Assembly (NCBI RefSeq): GCF_026191915.1
Contig: NZ_JAIMBY010000008.1
Span: 62,001-126,000, forward strand
Source of the DNA: Acidiphilium sp. PA
GTDB lineage: Bacteria > Pseudomonadota > Alphaproteobacteria > Acetobacterales > Acetobacteraceae
Direction: 5' to 3'
Length of the DNA stretch: 64,000 bases
This document shows positions 52,334 to 62,555 of this stretch, in pieces; the stretch's first letter is position 1; every line of letters starts with the position of its first letter. The translations under genes were made by a program, and so were the position numbers. The notes beneath the pieces were generated by a model. It saw only the letters and a list, made by a program, of their open reading frames with translations. It had not been told where the DNA came from and made no database searches.

Positions 52334-52816
52334 TCAGCTCATCATCATCGTCTTGAGGTCGAAGTTCACCACGGTCTGGGTACCCTGCGAGCCATCGTCT
52401 TTCATCGGGATGCTGACGAAGCTGATCGAGGAATAATTCAGCGACAGCGACTCCGTCGGCTTGTCACCACCCGAGGACATGCTGAGGCCGGACATGATGA
52501 CATCCTTCATTTTTACTTCGAGATATTTATCCGAACCTGACCCCGCCTTGTTGGTGCGGACGAACACGATATCGACGTCGCTCGCACCGCCGCTGAGCGC
52601 TTGCTTCAGCAGGTCCGGGCTCGCGATATCGTAGTCCTTGGTGATGGTGACTTCCGACAGGCTTGGCAGGCTGGATTCACGGCCTTCGCCGCTGCCGGAC
52701 TGCATGGCAATGCCGCGCCCGACACCCCATTGCACGCTGTGGAGTTCGATGTGATCCTCGAACCCGTTGGTGGTCACGTCGCCCTTGATCGCGGCATATT
52801 TCATGTAGACGGCCAT
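52334..52816 (-). CDS. tssD: T6SS tube protein Hcp (TssD)
   Basis: 160 residues of the Hcp1 family: hexameric rings that stack into the inner tube and also chaperone small effectors. Typical segments are YMKYAAIKGDVTTNGFEDHI, EVTITKDYDIASPDLLKQAL and ESLSLNYSSISFVSIPM. No effector extension. It lies 29 bp after clpV on the same strand. Confidence 0.95.
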   Translation of the reverse strand: MAVYMKYAAIKGDVTTNGFEDHIELHSVQWGVGRGIAMQSGSGEGRESSLPSLSEVTITKDYDIASPDLLKQALSGGASDVDIVFVRTNKAGSGSDKYLEVKMKDVIMSGLSMSSGGDKPTESLSLNYSSISFVSIPMKDDGSQGTQTVVNFDLKTMMMS

Positions 52817-52845
52817 TGGTCTGTCTCCTGTTGGGTTATGAATAT

Positions 52846-55539
52846 TTAGCCAAGTTCGTAGCGGAACGACCCTTCGGGACCCATTCCGACCGTGACGCGG
52901 GAAATTGTCTCGCCGTTGGCCAAACGGGCCAGGACCTCCGCTGATAGTTCGGGCAGGAGGCTGCGGGAGAGAATATTCTCCACGTTGCGCGCGCCGGAGG
53001 AGGATTCCTTGCAGCGTGCGGCAATGGTTTCGACCAGGGCCGGTTCGTATTCGAAGCTGGCCTTGTAGCTGTCGCGCACACGACGCGCGATTTTGTTTAA
53101 CTGAAGTGTCACGATCTGGCGGATCACCTCGTCCGACAGCGGGAAATACGGCACGATGGTCACCCGGCCGAGAAACGCCGGCTTGAAATATTTTGCCAGT
53201 TCCGGGCGCAGCGCCTCGGCCAGCCCGGCCGCATCCGGCGCGGTTTCAGGGTCGGCGAAGAGTTTTTCGATCAGCTCGGTGCCGGCGTTCGAGGTCATGA
53301 TGATGACGGTGTTCTTGAAGTCGATGTCGCGGCCTTCGCCGTCCTTCATGTTGCCTTTGTCGAACACCTGGAAAAATACATCCTGCACGCCGGGATGGGC
53401 TTTTTCCATCTCGTCGAGCAGGATGACGGAGTAGGGGCGGCGGCGGACCGCTTCGGTGAGCACGCCGCCTTCGCCGTAACCCACGTAACCGGGCGGGCTG
53501 CCCATCAGGAGCGACACTTTATGCTCCTCCTTGAACTCGGTCATGTTGATGGTGGTGATGGTCTGCTCACCGCCATAGAGCAAATCCGCGAGCGTCAGCG
53601 CCGTTTCGGTCTTGCCGGTGCCGGAGGTGCCGACCATCAGGAAGACGCCGATCGGCTTGCGCGGGTCGGTGAGTTTGGCGCGCGCGGTGCGGATGGCCTG
53701 GGCCACGGCTTCGAGCGCGTGGGGCTGGCCGACGATGCGCCGCTCCATGGCGGATTTCAGGTTGAGGACGGTGTTGATTTCGTCGGATTGCATGCGCCCG
53801 GCGGGAATGCCGGTCCAGCTTTCGACGATTTCGGCGACCGCCTGGCCATCGACCACCGGGAAGATCAGCGGCATGTCGCCCTGGGAGGCTTTGAGGGCGG
53901 CGGCCGCCTCGGCGAGTTGGGCCTGCAATGCTGCCCGGTCGATCACCGCCGGTCGCTCCAGCACGCCGACATCGCCCGGGGCCGGTTGATCCGCCGCTGC
54001 CGTGTCCGGCGTTTCCAGCGCGCCCCGCAGCGCGCCGATCCGATGGGCCAGTTCCTTCTCCGCCGCGTAACGGGATTCGAGCGCGGCCAACTCCGTTGCC
54101 AGCGTCGCCCGCTCCTCGGCCAGTTCGGCCTCGCGCGCCGCGTGATCGCCGCCGCTTGCCATTTCGCGCGCAAGAATGCCCGTTTCGGTCGCGATCAGAT
54201 CGAGCCGCCGCCGGCGGTCCTCGATCGGCGCGGGTTCGGTCGCCTGGCTCATGGACACGCGCGCGCAGGCTGTGTCGATCAGTGAAATCGCCTTGTCCGG
54301 CAGCTGGCGGGAGGTGATGTAACGCGCCGAGAGGCGCACCGCCTCGCTTACCGCCTCGTCCAGAATGCGGACCTTGTGGTGTTTTTCCAGTGTGCCGACC
54401 AGGCCGCGGATCATGGCGGTTGCCATTGGCTCGGATGGTTCCTCGACCTTCACCACCTGGAACCGCCGTGCCAGTGCGGCATCACGCTCGAAATATTTTT
54501 TGTATTCCGCCCAGGTCGTTGCCGCGATCGTGCGCAATTCGCCGCGCGCCAGCGCCGGTTTGAGCAGATTGGCCGCATCGTTCTGCCCGGCCGCGCCACC
54601 GGCACCCACCATCGTGTGCGCCTCGTCGATGAACAGGATGATCGGCCGGGGCGAGGCCTTGACCTCCTCGATCACGGATTTCAGCCGGTTCTCGAACTCG
54701 CCCTTCACCCCTGCGCCCGCCTGCAACAAGGCCATGTCCAGCGTGCGCAGGACGACGTTTTTCAAGGCGTCGGGCACATCGCCCTGGGCGATTTTCAGTG
54801 CCAGGCCTTCGACCACCGCGGTCTTGCCGACGCCGGCTTCGCCGGTCAGGATCGGGTTGTTCTGCCGCCGCCGGGTCAGGATATCGATCGCCTGACGGAT
54901 TTCGAAATCGCGGCCCAGAATCGGGTCGATCCGGCCGGCCCGCGCGCGTGCCGTCAGATCGTCGGTGAATTGATCGAGTGCCGCAGAACCGCCGGGGCGG
55001 GGGGCGCCATCGTCACCGCCCGCCGCCGGCGCGCCATCCGCCGCCAGCGTGGCGCTTTGGGATTCGGTTGAGTTCCGGGTGATCGCGGCGAAGTCGCGCT
55101 TGAGCAGTTCGGCGGGGATTTTCGCGAGCTGGCTCGAAGCCTCGCGCGCCCGGCGGGCGAGACCTTCATCGGCCAGCAGCGCCCATAACAAATCGCCCGA
55201 GCGGGTGCGCGACAGCCCGTGCTCGATCGAGGCGAGCAGCCAGCCTTGCTTGGCCCAATCCACCACATCCGGCGACAGGGCAGGGGCCCTGGCATTGCCG
55301 GTTTTCATCCGGTCGAGCGCGCGGTTCAGGTCGATCAGGAACCGGCCGTGATCGATGTCGTAATGGCGGAGAATGAGCGGAATATCGGTATCCGTGCCGT
55401 CGGCGAGCTTGAGCAGCCAATGTTCGATCTCGACATTGTAATGGCTACGCGACAAGGTGAGGCCGGCCGCCGCTTCCAGGCTGCGGCGGCTGTGCTCGTT
55501 CAGGCGCGCGATCAGCGACTTGAGATCGATAGCTGTCAT
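52846..55539 (-). CDS. tssH: T6SS AAA+ ATPase ClpV (TssH)
   Basis: 897 residues of the ClpB/HSP100 class that disassembles contracted TssB-TssC sheaths. It has an N-terminal double Clp-N domain (1-145), a first AAA with Walker A GEAGVGKT (233-240), a coiled-coil middle domain shorter than ClpB's (about 430-510), and a second AAA with Walker A GTSGTGKT (about 600-650) and DEMEKAHPGVQD. The N-terminus lacks ClpB features, and the genomic context confirms ClpV. Divergent from tssA. Confidence 0.95.
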   Translation of the reverse strand: MTAIDLKSLIARLNEHSRRSLEAAAGLTLSRSHYNVEIEHWLLKLADGTDTDIPLILRHYDIDHGRFLIDLNRALDRMKTGNARAPALSPDVVDWAKQGWLLASIEHGLSRTRSGDLLWALLADEGLARRAREASSQLAKIPAELLKRDFAAITRNSTESQSATLAADGAPAAGGDDGAPRPGGSAALDQFTDDLTARARAGRIDPILGRDFEIRQAIDILTRRRQNNPILTGEAGVGKTAVVEGLALKIAQGDVPDALKNVVLRTLDMALLQAGAGVKGEFENRLKSVIEEVKASPRPIILFIDEAHTMVGAGGAAGQNDAANLLKPALARGELRTIAATTWAEYKKYFERDAALARRFQVVKVEEPSEPMATAMIRGLVGTLEKHHKVRILDEAVSEAVRLSARYITSRQLPDKAISLIDTACARVSMSQATEPAPIEDRRRRLDLIATETGILAREMASGGDHAAREAELAEERATLATELAALESRYAAEKELAHRIGALRGALETPDTAAADQPAPGDVGVLERPAVIDRAALQAQLAEAAAALKASQGDMPLIFPVVDGQAVAEIVESWTGIPAGRMQSDEINTVLNLKSAMERRIVGQPHALEAVAQAIRTARAKLTDPRKPIGVFLMVGTSGTGKTETALTLADLLYGGEQTITTINMTEFKEEHKVSLLMGSPPGYVGYGEGGVLTEAVRRRPYSVILLDEMEKAHPGVQDVFFQVFDKGNMKDGEGRDIDFKNTVIIMTSNAGTELIEKLFADPETAPDAAGLAEALRPELAKYFKPAFLGRVTIVPYFPLSDEVIRQIVTLQLNKIARRVRDSYKASFEYEPALVETIAARCKESSSGARNVENILSRSLLPELSAEVLARLANGETISRVTVGMGPEGSFRYELG

Positions 55540-55602
55540 TCGCTCCCCACTCGAACCGGACGGTTGCCGATTTCGTTACGGCGGTACAATGTTCTGGGAT
55601 TG

Positions 55603-55631
55603 ATACTATGGGCTAACACGCGACTTGTCCA
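55603..55631 (-). promoter_or_regulatory. Candidate promoter for clpV-hcp
   Basis: Minus-strand TGGACA (55626-55631) and TAGTAT (55603-55608) with 17-bp spacing, about 65 bp before the clpV ATG in the divergent clpV-tssA gap. Consensus match only. Confidence 0.35.
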
Positions 55632-55687
55632 GATCAAGAACTTGCAACATGATAACTGTACGACCTTTGTCACACTGGATTTTACGC

Positions 55688-56776
55688 ATGACACTCGACA
55701 TGACGCATTTGTTAGAACCGATCGCAGCAGAGGCGCCCAGCGGCGTTGATCTGCGGGCCGATTATACGGCGCAATCGGTCTATTACCGGCTGCGGGACGC
55801 ACGGTCGGACGCGCGGGCGGCCGAGCGGGCGGCCGATGCCGATACCGCGCTGGAACCCGAGGTCGCGCAACATTGGCGTGTTGTCCTGCAATTGTCACAA
55901 ACGGCGCTGGCGAAATCACATGATCTTGAAATTGCCGCCTGGCTGACCGAGGCTTTGGTGCGCGATGCCGGGCTTGCCGGGCTTGCCGATGGTGCCGCGC
56001 TGATCGCGGGGTATGCCGCGCGTTATTGGGAGAGCGTATTTCCGCTGCCGGATGAGGACGGCATGGAGATCCGCACCGCACCGATCGCGGGGCTCAACGG
56101 CGTGGGCGGCGATGGCACCCTGATCCAGCCGTTGCGCAAACTGCCGCTGTTCAACACGGCGGATGGCGCGCGGGTGTTGTTGTTCCAGTATCAACAGGCC
56201 GAGGAAACCGCAGGGCTCGGCGATGCCAAGCGCAAGGCGGCCCGCATTGCCGCGGGCGTCGCTGATTTCGCCAAGCTCGAGACCGAGGCGAGGGCGGTTG
56301 GGGTCGCGCATTTCACCACCCTTGCGCAGCAGGCGATTGCCGCACTGGCGGCGTGGCGCGACATGGCGCAGACGCTGGATGCGGCGGCCGGCGCCGATGC
56401 GCCGCCCGCGAGCCGGGTTGGTGAAATCCTCGAGCAGATCATCAACATCGCCAGGCGCTATGCGCCGCAGGCCGGTGCGCCGGTGGCGATTGAGGCAGGG
56501 CCCATCGTGGCGGAGGACGAACCCATGGAGACCGGTATGGCCGATGCACCCATCACCCGCGGCGCCGTGCGGACAAGGGAAGACGCGCTCCGGCAGCTCA
56601 CCGAGATCGCCGAATTTTTTCGCCGTACCGAGCCGCAATCACCGATCGCGCTAACGCTGGACGAGGCGGTCCGGCGCGCCCGGCTGCCTTGGCCGCAACT
56701 GATCGAGGACATTCTGGCCGATGCCGCGGTGCGGCAGGCGATGCTGACGGCGCTGGGTATCAAACCGGCGGGGTAG
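55688..56776 (+). CDS. tssA: T6SS cap/baseplate assembly protein TssA
   Basis: 362 residues with the ImpA N-terminal domain (LLEPIAAEAPSGVDLRADY to about residue 130, including PLPDEDGMEIRTAPIAGLNG) and a C-terminal helical domain with RTREDALRQLTEIAEFFRRTEP. TssA starts sheath/tube polymerisation. ATG 55688 chosen; 55700 is a possible alternative. The gene stands alone on the plus strand between two leftward units. Confidence 0.92.
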   Translation: MTLDMTHLLEPIAAEAPSGVDLRADYTAQSVYYRLRDARSDARAAERAADADTALEPEVAQHWRVVLQLSQTALAKSHDLEIAAWLTEALVRDAGLAGLADGAALIAGYAARYWESVFPLPDEDGMEIRTAPIAGLNGVGGDGTLIQPLRKLPLFNTADGARVLLFQYQQAEETAGLGDAKRKAARIAAGVADFAKLETEARAVGVAHFTTLAQQAIAALAAWRDMAQTLDAAAGADAPPASRVGEILEQIINIARRYAPQAGAPVAIEAGPIVAEDEPMETGMADAPITRGAVRTREDALRQLTEIAEFFRRTEPQSPIALTLDEAVRRARLPWPQLIEDILADAAVRQAMLTALGIKPAG

Positions 56777-56802
56777 CCGGGTGAACCGGCGTCCTATTTT
56801 TT
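56776..56802 (+). terminator. Candidate intrinsic terminator of tssA
   Basis: Stem GCCGG (56776-56780) / CCGGC (56786-56790) immediately after the stop, followed by a spaced T-run (about 56796-56802). The short stem makes it moderately convincing. The T-run overlaps the 3' end of the convergent gene. Confidence 0.4.
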
Positions 56803-57243
56803 GGTTTTGTGAACTGCCACTTTTTTTTTGGATTTTGGCAGATTGACCGTCGTTGTTACTGGTGCCGACTTGACGTAATAGGCTGCGGCGAGACTTTTGA
56901 AAAACGCCATATTGGCGAGACAGAACAGTCGAAGCTCTTCAAACTTGGTGTCACTCAGCTTGAGGCCCAGTGTGTTGAGGTCCTTGTTCTTGAGCCGGTT
57001 TTCATTGACAAACTCTACCGTGGTGAAATTCAATGTATCGAATTTTGTCACCAACTTTTTTGATTTGTCATGTTCCTCCCCATTGCTCATCCGAATATAG
57101 ATCGGGTTCCCGGTCTCATGCCCGCTATGCAGCTCGAAGATATAGTCGTCGGAGGTCTGGTGCTTCGCGATCTGGCTCGTCAGGTGACTATAATTGTTAG
57201 TCAGAAAAGGGTCGGTTGGCTCGCAGCGAAATAGATCCGGCAT
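56794..57243 (-). CDS. Unknown Lys-rich protein inside the T6SS locus
   Basis: 149 residues from the ATG 57241-57243, preceded by GGAGGG at good spacing; an upstream extension of 20 codons is less likely. AT-rich codon use contrasts with tssA and tssC on either side. The protein is hydrophilic (SNGEEHDKSKKLVTKFDTLN), with one amphipathic stretch (LANMAFFKSLAAAYYV) and a very basic tail (LPKSKKKVAVHKTKK). Family not recognised. Insertion between core genes and foreign composition suggest cargo or an accessory acquired later. No partner gene. Confidence 0.65.
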   Translation of the reverse strand: MPDLFRCEPTDPFLTNNYSHLTSQIAKHQTSDDYIFELHSGHETGNPIYIRMSNGEEHDKSKKLVTKFDTLNFTTVEFVNENRLKNKDLNTLGLKLSDTKFEELRLFCLANMAFFKSLAAAYYVKSAPVTTTVNLPKSKKKVAVHKTKK

Positions 57244-57386
57244 CGTTACCCTCCACCCGATGATTATTCCGATATAGATATCACGAGAAGCAGCGGTTGC
57301 CACTCAAAACCAGACCAATCAAAGTAACGTCTATTGAATAAGACGATGAAAGCAAAAAAATGAGAATGATGACGCTGTGACCACAA

Positions 57387-58877
57387 TCAGCCGGCTTGGG
57401 GTGCCGATAACTCTGTTACCAGGCGGAACGATGCGCTGATGTCATCGAGTTGGTAGTGCGGCTGGAGATGGATCGTGCAGCCGAACGAGCCGGGCTTGGT
57501 CGCGAGCTCGCGCACTTCCACCCGCGCATCGAGCAGCGGGTAGCGCGCCCGCGTTTCGGGTCCTGCGTCCTTGTTCGCGTTGGCGTAGCGGCGCAGCCAG
57601 GTGGTGAGCGCGCGCTCGATCTCGCCGGCGGTGCGGAACGCGCCGGTCATGTCGCGCCCCATCACCTTGATGAAATGCGCGAAGCGCGACACGCAGATCA
57701 TGGTGTTGAACTGGGCGGAGAGCCGGGCATTGGCGTCCGCCACCTCGGCCCGCGGCCCGCTGTAGCGGCGGGGTGCCTGCAGGCTGCGCGCCGCGCCCAG
57801 CACGGTCTGGCCACCGAAGCCGAGGGAGGACAGCGCGAGCATGCCGGCATCGACCAGGGCGCGTTCCTGCGCGTCGGTCAGGGCGACCTCCGCCTCGAAA
57901 CGGTCCTGCCCCTGCGCGGAATCGACCGAAAAGCGCGGCGCGGTGCCGATGGTGATCAGCCCGCTGCCAGGCCAGTCCTGATTATAGCCGCGCATGTCGG
58001 CCGGCCAGTCGTAGGTCGCCATCGCGCGCGCCACGGTCATCGCGATCGCGTAGCCGGCGGCGAACCAGACGATGTCATCGCCCGTGGCGATCGTTTCGGT
58101 GTAGCAAAAGCCGCGCCGTGCCTCGGGGCGGTCCGCCCACGCCGGGCGGGCGCGCAGGCGCGGCAGCGCGAGGCCGACGAACCGCATATCCTCGCGCTGG
58201 GCCAGGTTGCGAAACCGCTGATGCTCGGGCCCCGTGAAAATGGCGGAAGGATTGGCGACGGCGGCCAATTCCTCCATCCGGTCGACGCCGAACAGCGCCG
58301 CGGCCGCGCCGAAAATCATCGGCGCGAAGGCGGCGGCGGCGATTGCCGAAAGGGCGGCGATTGCCGCCACGTCGTCCTGCGGCGCATCGGGCCCGGGCCG
58401 GTGGCGCACGTCGTAATCCATCACCAGCAGCCCGTAGGGTTCGCCGCCCGGCGTGCCGAATTCATCCTCGTAGATCCGGCGGAACAGCTGGCTCTGGTCG
58501 AACTCGGCGGCCCGCTCCAGATCGCGGCAGACCTCGCCCCAGGCGGCGTGCAGCACGCGCAGCCGCACCCGTCCGCTCGCCTCGATGCGGCCGGCCAGCC
58601 AATGCAGCCCGCGCCATGATCCTTCGAGGCGCATCAGGCGTGGCGCGTGCAGAATTGCATCGATCGCGGCGGCCAGCATCGCATCGATCATGGCGATGTC
58701 ATGATCGAGCATCGCGGCCAGGCGGGTCGGATCGCGCAGGATCGCGGCGGTATCGAGCCCGAACCAGAGCGCGAGCGCGGGTGCCGCGGGCGCCGTTAGA
58801 AACCGCGCGAGGTCGCCCGCCCCGGCCTGATGCCGGTCGCCGAAGAAGCGACCGGCCAGCACGGTATCACGCAACAT
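57387..58877 (-). CDS. Second TssC-like sheath protein (ImpD type)
   Basis: 496 residues paralogous to the neighbouring TssC. Shared landmarks are [41 protein letters not shown] and RFAHFIKVMGRDMTGAF. It has its own divergent N-terminus (MLRDTVLAGRFFGDRHQAGAG) and a leftover Ala-rich segment instead of the N-terminal helix that pairs with TssB. ImpD of the Rhizobium imp locus is the closest known arrangement. Role unclear: modified sheath subunit or baseplate-proximal collar. 26 bp after tssC, same strand. Confidence 0.88.
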   Translation of the reverse strand: MLRDTVLAGRFFGDRHQAGAGDLARFLTAPAAPALALWFGLDTAAILRDPTRLAAMLDHDIAMIDAMLAAAIDAILHAPRLMRLEGSWRGLHWLAGRIEASGRVRLRVLHAAWGEVCRDLERAAEFDQSQLFRRIYEDEFGTPGGEPYGLLVMDYDVRHRPGPDAPQDDVAAIAALSAIAAAAFAPMIFGAAAALFGVDRMEELAAVANPSAIFTGPEHQRFRNLAQREDMRFVGLALPRLRARPAWADRPEARRGFCYTETIATGDDIVWFAAGYAIAMTVARAMATYDWPADMRGYNQDWPGSGLITIGTAPRFSVDSAQGQDRFEAEVALTDAQERALVDAGMLALSSLGFGGQTVLGAARSLQAPRRYSGPRAEVADANARLSAQFNTMICVSRFAHFIKVMGRDMTGAFRTAGEIERALTTWLRRYANANKDAGPETRARYPLLDARVEVRELATKPGSFGCTIHLQPHYQLDDISASFRLVTELSAPQAG

Positions 58878-58903
58878 GCGAGATCAGGCCGCCAACGATC
58901 CGA

Positions 58904-60397
58904 TCAGGTCTTTTTCGGAATGTTGGCGACCATTCGCATCGAGGTGGTCAGTTCCTCCATCTGCAGCCAGGGCCGCAGATAGGCGATCGCGTTATAGGAG
59001 CCGGGCTTGCCGGGGATCTCCTTGACCTCGACCTTGGCTTCGCGCAGCGGATATTTCGCTTTCATATCCGGCCCGGCATCGGCATTGCCGTTCACGTAAT
59101 TGCCGATCCAGCGGTTCAGCCAGTTCTCGCAATCCTTGGCTTCCATGAAGGAGCCGATCTTGTCGCGCGCCATCACCTTCAGGAAATGCGCGAAGCGCGA
59201 CGAGGCCATGATATAGGGCAGGCGCGCGGAAATCGCGGCATTGGCGGTCGCATCCGGCCGGTCGTATTTTTTTGCCTTCTGTGCCGATTGTGCGCCGAAA
59301 AACACGGCGTAATCGGTGTTCTTGTAGTGGCAGAGCGGCAGGAAGCCGAGATTCGACAGCTCGAACTCGCGCCGGTCGGTGATGCCGATCTCGGTCGGGC
59401 ATTTCGCATCCATGTCGCCATCGTCGGATTGGAACACGTGGAACGGCAGGTTCTCCACCTTGCCGCCCCCCTCGGCGCCGCGGATCGCGACACAGAAGCC
59501 CGAGCTCGCAAAGCTCGCGGTCAGGCGCTCGCCCATCATGTAGGCGGCGTTCATCCAGCAATAATCATGATGATCCATCGATTGCGCGGCGCCGGCGGCG
59601 TTGAACGGCGCCTCTTCGTAGTTGAAGGTCTCGACCGGTGCGGTCGCGGCACCGTAGGGCACCCGTGCGAGCGTGCGCGGCATGACCAGCGAGACGAAGC
59701 GTGCGTCCTCGGTCTCGCGAAAGCCGCGCCATTTGGCGTATTCGGCGGTCTCGAAAATCTTTGCGAGGTCGCGCGGTTTGGACAATTCGGTCCAGTCCGA
59801 AAACCCGAACATGCCCGCACCCGCCGCCGAGATGAACGGCGCGAACGACGCCGCGGCCACGTTGGAGATCAGCCGTAGACTTTCGATGTCGTCGGGGTGG
59901 TTGGTCCATTCGTAATCACCGATCAGCGCGCCGTAGGGCTCACCGCCCGGTGTGCCGAATTCGTTTTCGTAGATCTTCTTGAACAGCTGGCTCTGGTCGA
60001 ACTCCACCGCCTTGGTCAGGTCGCGGTTGAGCTCGCGCTTTGTCATGTTGATCACTTTGATCTTGAGCGATGTGCCGGTCTCGGAGTTCATCACCAGATG
60101 ATGGAGCCCGCGCCAGCTGCCTTCGAGCTGCAGGAATCGCGCGTCGTGCATGATTTCGTTGAGCTGGGTCGACATGCGCCGGTCGATCGCGGCAATCGCG
60201 CGGTCGATCGTGCGGGTCAGATTTTTGTCGAACGTGACCGTGCCGGACAGCGCTTCCTGCACCAGCGTCTTGACGAGGTCCTGCGCCCGGTCGGGTTCGG
60301 TCTGCTTGGTCGCGCCGACCACCTGGTCGAGCAGGCTGACCTGTTCGGTCGCGGTGGCGGTGGTGCCTGCGGCGGCTTCGGATTGCGTGCCTGACAT
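58904..60397 (-). CDS. tssC: T6SS sheath large subunit TssC
   Basis: 497 residues: [69 protein letters not shown] and the C-terminal [20 protein letters not shown]. TssC with TssB forms the contractile sheath around the Hcp tube. Starts 2 bp after the tssB stop. Full length. Confidence 0.96.
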   Translation of the reverse strand: MSGTQSEAAAGTTATATEQVSLLDQVVGATKQTEPDRAQDLVKTLVQEALSGTVTFDKNLTRTIDRAIAAIDRRMSTQLNEIMHDARFLQLEGSWRGLHHLVMNSETGTSLKIKVINMTKRELNRDLTKAVEFDQSQLFKKIYENEFGTPGGEPYGALIGDYEWTNHPDDIESLRLISNVAAASFAPFISAAGAGMFGFSDWTELSKPRDLAKIFETAEYAKWRGFRETEDARFVSLVMPRTLARVPYGAATAPVETFNYEEAPFNAAGAAQSMDHHDYCWMNAAYMMGERLTASFASSGFCVAIRGAEGGGKVENLPFHVFQSDDGDMDAKCPTEIGITDRREFELSNLGFLPLCHYKNTDYAVFFGAQSAQKAKKYDRPDATANAAISARLPYIMASSRFAHFLKVMARDKIGSFMEAKDCENWLNRWIGNYVNGNADAGPDMKAKYPLREAKVEVKEIPGKPGSYNAIAYLRPWLQMEELTTSMRMVANIPKKT

Positions 60398-60399
60398 GA

Positions 60400-60912
60400 T
60401 CAGCCCTCCTTGCCGGCGCCGAGGCCGAGTTCGCCCGACAGGGCCTTGAGCTCGCTGTCGTTCTGCAAAACCTGCTCAAGTAACGATTCCAGTTGTTCCG
60501 AACGATCCGCCTTGCTCATCAGGTCGCGCAGCTTGTTGCGGGTCTCGAGCAGCGCCTTCAAGGCCGGCACCTGCTCCACCACCCGTTCGGGATCGAAATC
60601 CTCGATACTGTTGAACTTCAGGTCAACGGCCATCTGGCTGCCGTCGTCGGCGAGCGTGTTATCGACCTTGAGCTTCAGCCCCGGTGCCATGCGGGCCATC
60701 ACGTCGTTGAAATTGTCGCGATCGATCTGGATGAATTTGCGCTCGGCCAGCGGTTTGAGCGGCTGGGTCGGATCGCCGGAAAAATCGCCGAGCACGCCCA
60801 TGACGAACGGCAGTTCCCGCACGATCTGCGCGCCCTCCGTCTCGACGTCATAGGTGATGTGTACCCGCGGTTTGCGCACGCGGTTGAGTTTTTCATGAAT
60901 GCTGCCGCTCAT
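60400..60912 (-). CDS. tssB: T6SS sheath small subunit TssB
   Basis: 170 residues beginning [20 protein letters not shown], with the invariant [16 protein letters not shown] and [19 protein letters not shown]. Partner of TssC. First gene of the tssB-tssC-tssC2 leftward unit, divergent from tagJ across 288 bp. Confidence 0.96.
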   Translation of the reverse strand: MSGSIHEKLNRVRKPRVHITYDVETEGAQIVRELPFVMGVLGDFSGDPTQPLKPLAERKFIQIDRDNFNDVMARMAPGLKLKVDNTLADDGSQMAVDLKFNSIEDFDPERVVEQVPALKALLETRNKLRDLMSKADRSEQLESLLEQVLQNDSELKALSGELGLGAGKEG

Positions 60913-61200
60913 TGTCCGGTTCTCCCAAAAACGTCGAAAATCGCTGCAAGATCGTCCGATGCAAAAACGCTGGTCATAGTCCTGGCATAGCTCTGGCTGG
61001 GCGACCGGCGACGTTCATCGTCGCAAAATCGACCCTCGGTTGCAATGTTAGCCTGTCCTGGCCGGGGCGTAAACAAACTCGTTGTTTCGTCATAAAAATA
61101 AATACGATCGTTATTGCGCCCGATGGTAACAGGCCATTGCGCGTCCAGCGCCGTTTCAATACTAATCGCTGCAACGTCAAAGATGCCGGGAGGGTGAGCC

Positions 61201-62040
61201 ATGCCGAGCGACCAGACTGCGACCCCGATCAATGCCACATCCTCCGCCCCCGGCAGCGCCGGTGCCGCGTTTCGCGCGGGCAACCTCGATACCGCGGTCG
61301 CCGCCGCCACCGCCGCGGTGAAGGCCAGGCCGACCGATGTCGCCGCGCGTATCCTGCTGGTCGAAATGCTGGTGTTCGCCGGCAATTTCGAACGCGCCGA
61401 TGTGCTGCTCGATGCGGCCGGCCAGCTCGACCCGGCCGCCGCGCTCATGGTCGCCGAGTTCCGTCAGCTGCTGCGCGGCGAAGTGGCCCGCCGGCAATTG
61501 TACCGCGATGGCCGGGTGCCCGAGTTTCTGGGTGAGCCGGGCCCGGTCGAACAATTCCTGCTCGCATCGCTGGTCGCCCAGCGAGCCGGTGATCTGCCGG
61601 CGGCGCGTGAGGCCGCGGCCGCCGCCGAAGCCGCGCGCACCGCGCGTCCCGGCACGGCGGACGGCGCGGCGTTCGCGGATTTTCGCGATGCGAGCGATAC
61701 CACGGCGGGGGTTCTGGAGGTTCTGACCACGACCGGTAAATACTTCTGGGTGCCGATTTCGCGTGTGACGGAAATCACCTTTCACAAACCCGTCCGGCCG
61801 CGCGACCTGATCTGGCGGCGCGCGAGCCTTGCCGTCGAGGCCGGGCCGGATGGCGATGTCTATATCCCCGCCATTTATGCCGTGACCGGCGACCCGCCGG
61901 GCGATGCGTACCGCCTCGGCCGCGCGACCGACTGGCAGGACCAGGGCGGTCTGGTCACCGGCATCGGCCAGCGCGAATTCCTGGTCGGCGACGATGCCAT
62001 GCCGATCATGGATCTCGGCACGCTCGTTTTCGCATCATGA
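61201..62040 (+). CDS. tagJ: T6SS accessory protein TagJ (ImpE/SciE family)
   Basis: 279 residues. Helical TPR-like N-terminal half (AAFRAGNLDTAVAAATAAVK ... AARILLVEMLVFAGNFERAD) and the ImpE-type C-terminal half (GKYFWVPISRVTEITFHKP, RPRDLIWRRASLAVEAGPDG, GQREFLVGDDAMPIMDLG). In Pseudomonas the homologue HsiE1/TagJ binds TssB and ClpV and tunes sheath recycling. GGGAGG RBS. Overlaps tssE by 4 bp. Confidence 0.9.
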   Translation: MPSDQTATPINATSSAPGSAGAAFRAGNLDTAVAAATAAVKARPTDVAARILLVEMLVFAGNFERADVLLDAAGQLDPAAALMVAEFRQLLRGEVARRQLYRDGRVPEFLGEPGPVEQFLLASLVAQRAGDLPAAREAAAAAEAARTARPGTADGAAFADFRDASDTTAGVLEVLTTTGKYFWVPISRVTEITFHKPVRPRDLIWRRASLAVEAGPDGDVYIPAIYAVTGDPPGDAYRLGRATDWQDQGGLVTGIGQREFLVGDDAMPIMDLGTLVFAS

Positions 62041-62555
62041 GCCAGACGCCGTTCAACGACCGCGTGCGCGATGCCGGCGCGCGCGTGCAGCTCTCGCCGC
62101 TCGACCGTCTGTTCGACGATGCGCCGGAGCGCGACCGCGACCTGCCGCTTTCGCCCGGCGAAGCCATGACCGTGCTGCGCCGTTCGGTCCGGCGCGATCT
62201 CGAAGCGCTGTTGAACGCCAAGCGCCGCTGGCGCAGCCTGCCCGGCAAGCTGAGCGAGCTGCCGGCCTCGGTCGCGGGCTATGGCCTGCCCGACTATACT
62301 TCGGGCAGCATGGCCGATCCCGGTGCCCGCGAAGCGTTCCGCGCCGAGGTGGAACGCACCATCAAAACCTTCGAGCCGCGGTTCGCCCAGGTCGCGGTCG
62401 TGCTGGTCAAGGCGGAAAACCCGCTCGATCCCACACTGCACATGCGGATCGACGGGCTGCTGCACGCCGAACCCGCGCCGGAGCCGATCAGTTTCAACAC
62501 GATCGTCGATGCCACCTCGGCTGAGATCGAAGTCAAGGGCGAGCGCTTTGTCTGA
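62037..62555 (+). CDS. tssE: T6SS baseplate protein TssE (gp25-like)
   Basis: 172 residues of the T4 gp25/lysozyme-like baseplate family: SPLDRLFDDAPE, RRSVRRDLEALLNAKRRW, GYGLPDYTS and the C-terminal IKTFEPRFAQVAVVL. The ELEALLNxRR-like signature that nucleates the sheath is present as DLEALLNAKRR. Overlaps tssF by 8 bp. Confidence 0.94.
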   Translation: MSQTPFNDRVRDAGARVQLSPLDRLFDDAPERDRDLPLSPGEAMTVLRRSVRRDLEALLNAKRRWRSLPGKLSELPASVAGYGLPDYTSGSMADPGAREAFRAEVERTIKTFEPRFAQVAVVLVKAENPLDPTLHMRIDGLLHAEPAPEPISFNTIVDATSAEIEVKGERFV

